Shown here one piece after another: positions 36,153-43,855 of a DNA stretch of 64,000 nucleotides. A program made the translations under genes and the position numbers. Below the pieces are notes generated by a model. It ran no database searches and was not told where the DNA came from. It worked only from the letters and a program-made list of their open reading frames with translations. The DNA is from Achromobacter xylosoxidans. GTDB taxonomy: Bacteria > Pseudomonadota > Gammaproteobacteria > Burkholderiales > Burkholderiaceae_B. The stretch's first letter is position 1. Each line of letters begins with the position of its first letter. The stretch spans positions 4,526,001 through 4,590,000 of the forward strand of contig NZ_LN831029.1 of NCBI RefSeq assembly GCF_001457475.1, read 5' to 3'.

Positions 36153-36533
36153 ATGCGCATCCCTTGCCCCTTTCCGCACCGCGCCGGTCTGCTGTTGCTG
36201 GCCGCGCTGGCGCTCGCGCCCCTGACGGCGGGCGCCCAGACCGCGCCCGCCGCGCAGGCCACGCCGGTGCCGCCGCCCGCGTCGACGGCCGGGCCCGCGC
36301 CCGGCGGCGCCTGCATCGAAACCGAGGTCAACGGCTACCGCGCCCTGTCGTATGGTTGCCTGAACCAGAAGATGGCGCCCGACGCGGCGCCCAGGCCGCC
36401 GCCCACGCTGGGCTCCGAAGCCATCACGCAACGGCCGCCCAACCAGATGGGCCTTCCCACGCCCGCCACCATCGGCAACCGCATGGGCAACACCTTCGGC
36501 ACCTCGGCCTATCCGCAGCGGCCGACGCCGTAG
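36153..36533 (+). CDS. Small secreted protein, unknown function
   Basis: 126 aa with a clear signal peptide (residues 1-28, LTAGAQ) followed by an Ala/Pro-rich stretch and a short conserved-looking core, GACIETEVNGYRALSYGCLN, with two cysteines 15 residues apart that could form one disulfide. The C-terminal half is Pro-rich (PPTLGSEAITQRPPNQMGLP). AAGGAG lies 7 nt before the ATG. It is divergent from the STN2 gene and shares its 200-bp promoter region, so it could belong to the same stress response. I do not recognise the family. Confidence 0.75.
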   Translation: MRIPCPFPHRAGLLLLAALALAPLTAGAQTAPAAQATPVPPPASTAGPAPGGACIETEVNGYRALSYGCLNQKMAPDAAPRPPPTLGSEAITQRPPNQMGLPTPATIGNRMGNTFGTSAYPQRPTP

Positions 36534-36554
36534 GGCGTCTGCAGCGCCGCGCGT

Positions 36555-36920
36555 TCAGGCCGTGCGGCTGATGAAATAGATTTTCTTGACGAAGGTATCG
36601 ACTTCCCAGCGGCCGGTATAGCCCTCCGGCATCACGAAGGCCTCGCCCACGGTCAGTTCGTGCACGGTGCCATCCGGTTCGACCAGGCGCGCCGCGCCTT
36701 CGACGATGTAGCCGAATTCGATATAGCCGGTGGTGTTGGACTGGAAACTGCCGGCCGTGCTCTCCCACACGCCGGCCTCGGCGCGGCCGCCGTTGCCTTC
36801 GAACGCGGTCACGGTGCGGAACGCCGCGTCGCCCGAGAGGGGACGCTTGGGCTTGCCGGGCACCGGATTCTTCATGGGGCCGGCGTCGATGCGGACCAGC
36901 CGCGATTGATCATGCTTCAC
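36555..36920 (-). CDS. Small cupin-domain protein
   Basis: 121 aa single-domain cupin (Cupin_3/DUF861 type): GYIEFGYIVEGAARLVEPDG and GEAFVMPEGYTGRWEVDTFV. The GTG at 36920 is chosen as start because AAGGAA lies 6 nt upstream. A longer version from TTG 36941 would overlap the regulator stop and adds residues outside the domain. It lies 17 nt after the XRE-cupin regulator gene and is likely co-transcribed. Enzyme or small-molecule binder; substrate unknown. Confidence 0.82.
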   Translation of the reverse strand: MKHDQSRLVRIDAGPMKNPVPGKPKRPLSGDAAFRTVTAFEGNGGRAEAGVWESTAGSFQSNTTGYIEFGYIVEGAARLVEPDGTVHELTVGEAFVMPEGYTGRWEVDTFVKKIYFISRTA

Positions 36921-36937
36921 TGCGCTTTCCTTGGGGT

Positions 36938-37492
36938 TCAATGCGCCGCCACCACCAGCACCTCGGCCGCGCCGCGGCTGACCGTGCGCATGCGATGCGG
37001 CAGTTCGGAATCGAAATAGAGCGAATCGCCGGCATCCAGCCGGAACGCGCGTTCGCCGACCTGGACCTCGATGGCGCCCTTGAGCACCAGCAGGAATTCC
37101 TCGCCGGGGTGCGGAAACACCGCGGCCGCGTCGGGAAACTCGCGCGGCGGGTGCACGATGAAGGGTTCCATGGCCTTGACCTTGCGGCGCCCGGCGAGCG
37201 ATTCGTAATGGTATTCAGTGCCCAGGTCGCGCCGCTGCAGCGCTTCGCGATCGGCCACCCGCACCAGGCTGACGACCTCGTCTTGCGCCGCGCCATCGCC
37301 ACCCACCAATTGCGACACGCCCACGCCATAGGCTTCGGCCAACCGCAGCACGGTGGAGATCGAGGGCTCGCTCAGGCCCCGCTCCAGCTTGGACAGATAG
37401 CTCTTGGTCAGGCCCGTGCGCTCGCCCAGCTGTTCCAGGGACAGGGATTGTTGGCGGCGCAGCGCGCGCAGGCGGTGAGGCAAGTCGATCAT
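36938..37492 (-). CDS. XRE-family regulator with C-terminal cupin sensor
   Basis: 184 aa. Helix-turn-helix at residues 6-60 (LRALRRQQSLSLEQLGERTG, LTKSYLSKLERGLSEPSIST) and a cupin at about 105-180 (FPHPGEEFLLVLKGAIEVQV, DAGDSLYFDSELPHRM). HTH_3/Cupin_2 proteins of this size usually repress catabolic or stress genes and sense a small ligand. It sits upstream of the cupin gene and head-to-tail with the aldolase/GST/Bug operon, whose promoter has a good inverted repeat (40044-40066) that could be its operator (inference). Confidence 0.9.
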   Translation of the reverse strand: MIDLPHRLRALRRQQSLSLEQLGERTGLTKSYLSKLERGLSEPSISTVLRLAEAYGVGVSQLVGGDGAAQDEVVSLVRVADREALQRRDLGTEYHYESLAGRRKVKAMEPFIVHPPREFPDAAAVFPHPGEEFLLVLKGAIEVQVGERAFRLDAGDSLYFDSELPHRMRTVSRGAAEVLVVAAH

Positions 37493-37610
37493 GGGCGGGA
37501 AAATGGCGGAAACGACCGGTAAGCATGCCCGAAACCCGTCCGGCCGTCGAGTCGGCCTCCCCTGCCCATCCGGGGCGCCATGACCGGCCCGCGCCCCGGG
37601 GCGGACCGCG

Positions 37611-38396
37611 CTACGCGCCCAGCACGTCCGGGTGCTGGCGCAACGCCCGCCGCGCGTAGTACGAAAAACCCACCTGCGAGCGCTTGGGCGTCAGGATCCA
37701 GTCGTGCGCCTCGCGCCCCAGCGCCGGCGGAATCGGCTGGATCGTGCCGGCCGCCATCGCCAGCAGCTGCATGCGCGCGGCGCGCTCGAACTGCAGCGCC
37801 AGCACGCAGGCCTCTTCCACCGAGCCCGCGGCCACCAGCATGCCGTGGTGCGACAGCAGGATGGCGCGCTTGTCGCCCAGCGCCGCCGAGATGATCTCGC
37901 CTTCCTCGTTGCCCACCGGCACGCCCGGCCAGTCCTTCAGGAACGCCACGTCGCCATACAGCGGGCAGTTGTCCATGTGCGAGACCTCCAGCGGCACCTC
38001 CAGCATCGACAGCGAGGCCGCGTGCAGCGGGTGCGTGTGGATGATGCAGTTGACGTCCGGCCGCGCCCGGTAGATCCAGGAATGAAAACGGTTGGCCGGG
38101 TTGGGCATGCCGCCGCCTTCCTGCACCCGCAGGTCCTCGTCCACCAGCAGCAGGTTGCCGGCTGTGATTTCGTCGAAGCCCAGGCCCAGCCGCTGGGTGT
38201 AGTAGCGGTTCGGTTCCGGCGCGCGCGCCGTGATCTGGCCGGCCAGGCCCGAATCGTGCCCGCCGTCGAACAGGATGCGGCAGGTCAGCGCCAGGCGCTC
38301 GCGCAGCGTCCAGTCGGGCGTGTCGAACTGGCGCTGCATCTCGGCCTTGGCCCGCGCGATCAGTTCTTCCTTGCCCAAATGCATCGTATCGGCCAT
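37611..38396 (-). CDS. Class II aldolase/adducin-family protein
   Basis: 261 aa. The zinc-site histidines of class II aldolases are visible: IIHTHPLHAASLSMLE near residue 117 and LSHHGMLVAAGSVEEA near 185. The GLAGQITARAP block early in the domain (about residue 50) is also typical. ATG 38396 has AAGGAG 7 nt upstream. Last gene of a Bug receptor-GST-aldolase operon, 13 nt after the GST. Such genes usually cleave or decarboxylate hydroxy-acid substrates; the exact one cannot be told. Confidence 0.88.
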   Translation of the reverse strand: MADTMHLGKEELIARAKAEMQRQFDTPDWTLRERLALTCRILFDGGHDSGLAGQITARAPEPNRYYTQRLGLGFDEITAGNLLLVDEDLRVQEGGGMPNPANRFHSWIYRARPDVNCIIHTHPLHAASLSMLEVPLEVSHMDNCPLYGDVAFLKDWPGVPVGNEEGEIISAALGDKRAILLSHHGMLVAAGSVEEACVLALQFERAARMQLLAMAAGTIQPIPPALGREAHDWILTPKRSQVGFSYYARRALRQHPDVLGA

Positions 38397-38409
38397 CTTT
38401 GACTCCTTG

Positions 38410-39045
38410 CTATGCCGTTTCCAACAACGGCGTAAAACCCGGCAGCGCGCGCATGCGCGCCAGCCAGGCGTTGATGTGGGGAAAGGCGGACAGGTCGTAG
38501 CCGCCCTGCTCCGCCATGCTGGTGTAGGGATACAGCGCGATGTCGGCAATGGTCGGCGCCTCGCCTACCAGGAAGGCGCGGCCCGCCAGATGGTCCTCCA
38601 TCCACGCCGCCGCGCGCATGCCGGCGCGGCGCCACTCGACCATCGCCGGGTCATCCACCCGCGCCGTGCCGCGCAGGTGGATCAACAGCCGCGGCTGCGC
38701 GAAGGCGTGCATGTGCTGGGTCTGCTCGAAGCTCAGCCAGCTGGCCACCTGCGCCTGCGCCAGCCGCCCCTCGGGCAGCCACGGCGTGCCCCGGCCCAGA
38801 TACCACAGGATCGCCTGCGACTCCGCCAGCCACACGCCTTCGGGCGTGCGCAGCGCGGGCACCTGGCGCCACGGATTGATGCGGCCGAAGGCCTCGGTCT
38901 CCAGGTCGCCCTGCACGATATCGAAGGTGCGGCGCGTCAGCGCCAACCCCATGTAACCGCAGGCCAGCCGGATCTTCCAGGCATTGCCCGAACGCAGCGT
39001 ATCGGCCAGTTCCAGCGGCTGTCCCGCCAAGGGATGCGTGGTCAT
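38410..39045 (-). CDS. Glutathione S-transferase family protein
   Basis: 211 aa with an N-terminal thioredoxin-like domain (SGNAWKIRLACGYMGLALTR; NPWRQVPALRTPEGVWLAES with the cis-Pro and Glu-Ser of the glutathione site) and an all-helical C-terminal domain (GEAPTIADIALYPYTSMAEQ). ATG 39045 lies 2 nt past the Bug receptor stop, so coupled translation is likely. It sits between a solute receptor and an aldolase, which suggests a glutathione-dependent step in a catabolic route. Confidence 0.9.
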   Translation of the reverse strand: MTTHPLAGQPLELADTLRSGNAWKIRLACGYMGLALTRRTFDIVQGDLETEAFGRINPWRQVPALRTPEGVWLAESQAILWYLGRGTPWLPEGRLAQAQVASWLSFEQTQHMHAFAQPRLLIHLRGTARVDDPAMVEWRRAGMRAAAWMEDHLAGRAFLVGEAPTIADIALYPYTSMAEQGGYDLSAFPHINAWLARMRALPGFTPLLETA

Positions 39046-39047
39046 CG

Positions 39048-40010
39048 TCAATCCATCCTGATATCGGCGCGCTTGACGATCTCGGCCCATTTCTTCTTTT
39101 CGGCCGCGATGAAACGCTGGTATTCGTCCGGCGCGCCGGTGTACAGCTGCGTGCCCTGCGCCGCCAGCCGCGTCTTCAATTCAGGCGAGGCCAGCGTCTG
39201 GCGCAGCGCCGCGTTGAGTTTCTCCAGCACCGCCGGCGGCGTGCCGGCCGGCGCGAAGAACGCATTCCACGAGCTGATCTGCAGCCCCGCGTCGCCAGCC
39301 TCGCCCGCGGCCGGCACCTGCGGCGCCGACGGCAGGCGCTGGTCCGCCGCCACCGCCAGCGCGCGCAGCTTGCCCGACGCCACGTGCGGCATGATCACCG
39401 GACTGGCATCCATCACCACGTCCACCTGCCCGCCGATGGCCGCGTTGACCGCTTCGCTGCCGCTCTTGAACGGCACGTGCACGATATCCACGCCCGCCGT
39501 CAGCTTCAGCAGTTCCAGCCCCAGATGCGGCGAACTGGCCGTGCCCGCCGAACCGAAATTCAGCTTGGCCGGGTGCGCCTTGGCGTACGTCACGAAGTCG
39601 GCGAAGTTCGCCGCCGGCAGGTCGCCGCGCACCGCCAGCAGATAGGGCGAGCCGGACACCAGTCCGACCGGCGCGAACTTGTCGGCGTCGTAGCTGAGCT
39701 TGGCGTAGATCAGCGGATTCACCACCTGCGTGCCCACCGTGCCCATGAAGATCGTATACCCGTCGGCCGGCGCCGTCGCCGCCACCTGCGCCGCGATCAC
39801 GCCGCCCGCGCCGGGCCGGTTCTCCACCACCACGCTCTGGCCGAGCGCATCGCCCATGCCCTTGCCCACCTGGCGCGCCACGATATCGGTGATGCCGCCG
39901 GCGCCGAACGGCACCACCAGCCGGATCGGATGATCCGGAAACGCGGCCTGCGCGCCGCTACCCGCCCCTGCGGCCACCGCCAGCGCGGCGGCCATGATCA
40001 TGCGCTTCAT
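39048..40010 (-). CDS. Bug/TctC-family periplasmic solute receptor 1
   Basis: 320 aa tripartite-tricarboxylate-type binding protein. Signal peptide 1-22 (GSGAQAAF), PIRLVVPFGAGGITDIVARQ, VVENRPGAGG, ADGYTIFMGTVGTQVVNPLI and GTPPAVLEKLNAALRQTLAS are standard family blocks. No TctA/TctB membrane partners are nearby, as is usual for this hugely expanded family in Alcaligenaceae. First gene of the Bug-GST-aldolase operon. Confidence 0.93.
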   Translation of the reverse strand: MKRMIMAAALAVAAGAGSGAQAAFPDHPIRLVVPFGAGGITDIVARQVGKGMGDALGQSVVVENRPGAGGVIAAQVAATAPADGYTIFMGTVGTQVVNPLIYAKLSYDADKFAPVGLVSGSPYLLAVRGDLPAANFADFVTYAKAHPAKLNFGSAGTASSPHLGLELLKLTAGVDIVHVPFKSGSEAVNAAIGGQVDVVMDASPVIMPHVASGKLRALAVAADQRLPSAPQVPAAGEAGDAGLQISSWNAFFAPAGTPPAVLEKLNAALRQTLASPELKTRLAAQGTQLYTGAPDEYQRFIAAEKKKWAEIVKRADIRMD

Positions 40011-40043
40011 AGGATTCCCCTTGTGTCCGCCGCTGGATCGCGG

Positions 40044-40066
40044 CTATGACACAAAGTGTCCTATAG
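40044..40066 (-). promoter_or_regulatory. Operator-like inverted repeat before the Bug1-GST-aldolase operon
   Basis: CTATGACAC and GTGTCcTATAG flank AAA: 9-bp arms with one extra base on one side, centred about 45 nt upstream of the Bug1 ATG. The CTATAG part could overlap a -10. A candidate site for the XRE-cupin regulator at 36938-37492. Confidence 0.45.
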
Positions 40067-40264
40067 AGCATTGATTTTCCGCAAGGGAAATGTGATTGGG
40101 GGAATCCCTGAGCGGGGGGCGCTTGTTGCCAGTGGCGGCTTTCGGCTGTGGATTCAAGCGGACAGTCTCCCCGTGCAGTTCCATAAGGCCAATTAAGGGA
40201 AAAAGGGTAAAATGGGCAAAAGACCTATTAAGGCTCAATCAAACCCGCTGTAGGGAGAACGATC

Positions 40265-40627
40265 ATGGCTGCTTCCGCATTGCTCGCTGAACCTATCACC
40301 CGCCTGCCGACGAAGCCCGCCTCGGCAGTCAAGAAGGACGGCTGGCGGGGTGTCGTGCGCAGTCTTGCCGCCGCCGAAGGAAGGCTCGTCGTCACGAACC
40401 ACGATGAGCCGGAGGCCGTGATCATGACGGTGGCCGAGTACACACGGATCATGGACGCGCTGAGCGCTGCCCAGGCCGCCGTGCCAGACCCGGTCGAAGA
40501 CCTGCGCCGCAGCTTTGATCAACGACTTGCCGCGCTGTCCGCCCCCGACGCGGCCGAGCGCCTGCGAAGCGTTATGCGCAACCCCGGGCCGTTGGCTGGC
40601 CGAGTTAAGGCCGGATCCACATTTTGA
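40265..40627 (+). CDS. Phd/YefM-like antitoxin
   Basis: 120 aa. The middle (GWRGVVRSLAAAEGRLVVTN, then EPEAVIMTVAEYTRIMDAL) resembles the DNA-binding fold of Phd/YefM antitoxins, and the tail (DLRRSFDQRLAALSAPDAAE) is a likely disordered toxin-neutralising helix. GGGAG lies 7 nt before the ATG. Two ATTAAGG direct repeats at about 40193 and 40227 in an A/T-richer leader could be operator sites. The stop overlaps the start of the toxin gene. The pair fits a type II toxin-antitoxin operon, with a Phd-like antitoxin rather than an epsilon-type one. Confidence 0.75.
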   Translation: MAASALLAEPITRLPTKPASAVKKDGWRGVVRSLAAAEGRLVVTNHDEPEAVIMTVAEYTRIMDALSAAQAAVPDPVEDLRRSFDQRLAALSAPDAAERLRSVMRNPGPLAGRVKAGSTF

Positions 40628-41280
40628 TGGAACGCCCGATTCTGTACGTGCTGGCGGGAGTGAATGGCGCCGGCAAAAGCTCAGTGGGCGGCCATATCCT
40701 GACTCAGGCCGGCATGGCCTGGTTCAACCCTGACACTTTCGCTCGTGAGCTTGTACAGCGCTTGGGCCGATCCCAGGAACAGGCCAATGCCGAGGCCTGG
40801 GCGGAAGGGGTGCGGCGGCTGGACGCGGCAGTGGCGGCGGGCGGGTCGTTCGCCTTCGAAACCACCCTGGGCGGCCAGACCATCGTGGAAAAGCTCATCG
40901 CCGCGGCGTCGACACACGATGTGCTGGTCTGGTACTGCGGCCTGCGCGACGCCGAGCACCATATCGCGCGAGTGCAGGCCCGGGTGGCGCGCGGCGGCCA
41001 CGACATCCCCGAAGAACGCATCCGCGAACGCTGCAAGACGTCCTGCCGCAATCTGCTGAAATTGATGCCGCACCTGGTCAGCTTGCGGATCTACGACAAC
41101 AGCGTGGACGTAGAGCCTGGCGAGGCCGTGCCTGAGCCGGCTCTGGTCCTCTACGTGGACGAGGGCCAGGTGCACTATCCCACTTCGCTTGCGCAGATGC
41201 GGGACACGCCTGATTGGGCGAAGCCGCTCGTTGAGGCCTCGTTGTCGGCCAGCGAGCAGTGCAGCCTGCGCTCGGTATAA
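40627..41280 (+). CDS. Zeta-toxin-like P-loop kinase
   Basis: 217 aa. Walker A loop GVNGAGKSS near residue 15, a conserved NPDTFAREL after it, FAFETTLGGQTIVEKLIAAA and a later arginine-rich stretch (ARGGHDIPEERIRERCKTSC) are as in zeta-toxin kinases of the UDP-GlcNAc/AAA_33 type. ATG 40627 overlaps the antitoxin stop (TGATG). Family members phosphorylate UDP-N-acetylglucosamine and block cell-wall synthesis; related stand-alone kinases without toxicity also exist, so toxicity is inferred mainly from the partner gene. Confidence 0.82.
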   Translation: MERPILYVLAGVNGAGKSSVGGHILTQAGMAWFNPDTFARELVQRLGRSQEQANAEAWAEGVRRLDAAVAAGGSFAFETTLGGQTIVEKLIAAASTHDVLVWYCGLRDAEHHIARVQARVARGGHDIPEERIRERCKTSCRNLLKLMPHLVSLRIYDNSVDVEPGEAVPEPALVLYVDEGQVHYPTSLAQMRDTPDWAKPLVEASLSASEQCSLRSV

Positions 41281-41521
41281 AAAGGGCTGCGCCGGGGCGG
41301 CACCTCGGACCTGGTAGGCGCGGACGCTGGACCCGCGGCGAGGGATCACCCGCGCCACTTGCCACCAGGCGCCGGTGGGCAGCGTCGCTGGCGCAGGGTT
41401 GCGGCGGCCAGTTGACGGCGGTGCAGGTTGAGCGCCATGACGGACCATTGCCGCCGGTCCGGGCCTTCGATCCGCCCCAAACGGCAGCGTCCACGCGCTG
41501 ACCCCGCGCTCCGCTGCCCCG
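41281..41521. other. Intergenic stretch, no gene seen
   Basis: About 240 bp between the convergent toxin and SUKH genes. Several frames are open by base composition alone, and I see no start with a ribosome site, no family motif and no clear terminator hairpin. Confidence 0.5.
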
Positions 41522-42103
41522 CTATCCCGGCAGCTTGCCGTGCTTGTGCTTGGCGCGTTCGGCCAGTCGCAGCGCCATGTCCTGCTGGCGCTGCATCAGG
41601 TCGGCGATCTGCTCGGCATAAAGATCGATGAGATCGCCGCCCACCGGCTCCGGATCAGCCCCGTCGTCGATCGCCACGACGGCCCCCGCCTGGTCCACGC
41701 CCCAGATCCGGCTGCCGTCGCCCACGATCTTCAGCACCGGCAGGATGCCGGGCAGACCGGCCTCGGCAAGCTGACGCTGTTGCGCCGAAATGCTGGCCCA
41801 TTCAGGCAACTCCGGCGCATCGATGCCCAACAGCACCACGCCGCGCCAGAAGGTCCAGGCCGGGCCGACTTCGAACTCCTTGGCGCGCGGCCAGACTTCC
41901 TCGCGCGCCATCACGCACAGGCCGTTGGTGCGCTGGCAAAAGGCCGCGAACGCCGCCGGCAGCGCGAACCCGACAGCGGCCTCCAGGCTCGCGATCGCGG
42001 CCGCATCGGGCGCGGGCGCGGCCACCACCTCGAAATACGCGGCGTCCACGGGGTCCAGGATCTCCCATATGCGTTTGTGGAACTGTTCGGCGGTCATGGT
42101 CAT
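41522..42103 (-). CDS. SMI1/KNR4 (SUKH) family protein
   Basis: 193 aa. The SUKH core is visible: IASLEAAVGFALPAAFAAFC near residue 40, an aromatic/acidic middle (GPAWTFWRGVVLLGIDA) and a later ILPVLKIVGDGSRIWGVDQA strand. ATG 42103 has AGGAAAC 6 nt upstream; the frame is open further but without a site. SUKH proteins often act as immunity factors against contact-dependent toxins, but orphan copies are common. None of the adjacent genes is an obvious cognate nuclease toxin. Confidence 0.8.
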   Translation of the reverse strand: MTMTAEQFHKRIWEILDPVDAAYFEVVAAPAPDAAAIASLEAAVGFALPAAFAAFCQRTNGLCVMAREEVWPRAKEFEVGPAWTFWRGVVLLGIDAPELPEWASISAQQRQLAEAGLPGILPVLKIVGDGSRIWGVDQAGAVVAIDDGADPEPVGGDLIDLYAEQIADLMQRQQDMALRLAERAKHKHGKLPG

Positions 42104-42741
42104 GCAAGTTTCCTGAATCAAAAGACAAGTCCCGGCCCGCCGCCAGGACGGGAGGTCGGAACGGCACAACACTATAGCCGCGAAGGTGGCCGCGTGGCCC
42201 CCGGTTTGGCGCGACATCGGCGGGCAGTGGCATCTCTCCGATAGCCGGCTGCCCGCGGCGATCAATATCTGGGAGACTCATTGCGGAATGCGCCGCCTCG
42301 GCATCGTCTCCATTGCACACGCTCCTCACGGACGCCGCATTCCGCGATACCAGCCTCCCGGACATAGCGCGGCGAGTGCATGCCGCGCCTGCGGACGGCA
42401 CGATTGCACAAGAAGTCCTTGAAGCTCCAAGTCCGGGCAAGCCTCAGTACCGATCATCCGAGGACCGCGCAGAGGACGCGGGAATTGCTACGCGCGCAGG
42501 CGCTGGCCAACCCGCCTCATACGCCTGGCCATGCGAATCCTGATACCTGACATCCGGGTCGCGACCGTCGCGGATCGCAACCCGGCCGCCGGTCGGTTCA
42601 CCGTGATGTTCGCCTGTTTCGTCGCGCGGCATCGTGATGTCCTGCCGGGGACGCCGGGGAGCGATATCGGCGAATTCTCCCCCTGAGTCGATGTTGCGGG
42701 ACGATGCTAATCTGCCCTGATTCATCCGGAGAGGACATGGC
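42104..42741. other. Gene-poor stretch
   Basis: 638 bp with short open frames on both strands but none with convincing start site, length or recognisable motif. It divides a likely accessory patch (toxin-antitoxin, SUKH) from the DUF2332 gene. The last 20 bases hold the GGAGAGG ribosome site of that gene. It may contain decayed coding sequence. Confidence 0.5.
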
Positions 42742-43698
42742 ATGGATCGAATAGCCGACCGCTATCTGAGGTTTGCCAAAATCGAAGCTGCTGGGCGATC
42801 GCCGTTGTACGAACAATGGGCATTCCATGTGGCGAAGTCGTTTTCCGCATTGACATTTCTCCGCGGATTGCCTTCCGATAAGCAGCAGCCCAACCTGCTG
42901 TTCGCGGCGCTGCGGCATACGGCGGGCTTGCCTCGATCACCTGCGGAATTCGATGCGGCGCTGGCGCGCCATGGCGCTGAAATTCGCGCGCTCATGCTGG
43001 CCCGCTCCACCCAGACCAACGAACCCGGGCGCTGCGCGGTACTGATGCCCGCCATCGCCACGATCCCGGGCAAGATTGCGTTGATCGAGGTGGGCGCCTC
43101 GGCGGGACTATGCCTGCTGATGGAAAAGTATGGCTACGACTGGGGCGTGCAGCGCCTGACACCGGACGTGGGCGTTTCGGACTACCCCGTCCTGTCCTGC
43201 GCGGTCACCGGCACGCCACCGCTGCCCCGCAGGTATCCAGACATTGTGTGGCGGGCGGGGCTGGACTTAAGCCCGATCGATGTCCGCCTCGACGCAGATT
43301 TGAAATGGCTCGAAACCCTTGTCTGGCCCGAGGACGAGCATCGGCTCGCACGGCTTCGGTCAGCGCTGCGCATCTGTCGGCGCGAACCGCCCCGGATCAT
43401 CAGAGGCGATCTGCTGCGCGACCTTGCCTCTGTGGTCGCGCAAGCGCCAGCAGATGCCACCGTCGTGGTGTATCACTCAGCCGTCCTCAACTATGTGACC
43501 GATCAGGCGCAGCGCAATGAATTCGCGCGGGCAATGCTGGCGTCACGCTGCATTTGGATCAGCAACGAAAGCCCGCTGGTCTTCCCTCAATTCCTGCCCG
43601 ACACGGCGCAACAGCCCCCGGGCATGTTCTTGCTATGCGTTGCCGGAACCCCCCTCGCCTGGACCGATCCGCATGGCGCCACATTGCAATGGCTGTGA
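42742..43698 (+). CDS. DUF2332 family protein
   Basis: 318 aa cytoplasmic protein. Features match DUF2332: YEQWAFHVAKSFSALTFLRG near the start, PNLLFAALRHTAGLP, a nucleotide- or SAM-binding-like glycine stretch (IALIEVGASAGLCLLMEKYG), PPRIIRGDLLRDLASVVAQA and VVYHSAVLNYVTDQAQRNEF. GGAGAGG lies about 8 nt before the ATG. The family's role is not established; the order of motifs is methyltransferase-like. The neighbours give no functional clue. Confidence 0.85.
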   Translation: MDRIADRYLRFAKIEAAGRSPLYEQWAFHVAKSFSALTFLRGLPSDKQQPNLLFAALRHTAGLPRSPAEFDAALARHGAEIRALMLARSTQTNEPGRCAVLMPAIATIPGKIALIEVGASAGLCLLMEKYGYDWGVQRLTPDVGVSDYPVLSCAVTGTPPLPRRYPDIVWRAGLDLSPIDVRLDADLKWLETLVWPEDEHRLARLRSALRICRREPPRIIRGDLLRDLASVVAQAPADATVVVYHSAVLNYVTDQAQRNEFARAMLASRCIWISNESPLVFPQFLPDTAQQPPGMFLLCVAGTPLAWTDPHGATLQWL

Positions 43699-43707
43699 TT
43701 GACGGTC

Positions 43708-43794
43708 CCCCCGGGGCTGCGCCCGCACTATCATCCCCACTACTACGCCGCCTTTGTCATCGGGCCTGACGGCCACAACCTGGAAGCCGTTTGA
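43708..43794 (+). pseudogene. 3' remnant of a VOC/glyoxalase-family gene
   Basis: The plus strand encodes PPGLRPHYHPHYYAAFVI, then GPDGHNLEAV and a stop at 43792-43794. This matches the C-terminus of the intact VOC protein at 51157-51540 (GLRPQYHPHYYGAFILDPDG, then YNVEAV) nearly residue for residue. No upstream part of such a gene is found in the DUF2332 gene or before it, so this is a truncated relic, directly after the DUF2332 stop. Confidence 0.8.
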
Positions 43795-43855
43795 CCATCT
43801 CCCGCCGGGTTGAAAGGGAATGCGCGTCCCGCCCGGGCGCGCAATCGCCATGCCG

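Noticed and set aside
41078..41494. Minus-strand frame overlapping the end of the zeta-type toxin gene
   Set aside because: Mostly antisense to the toxin gene; the part in the gap has no recognisable domain. A transposase remnant was considered but no DDE-type motif could be seen.
42313..42543. 76-aa plus-strand frame in the gene-poor stretch
   Set aside because: No ribosome site, no motif, and similar short frames exist on the other strand.
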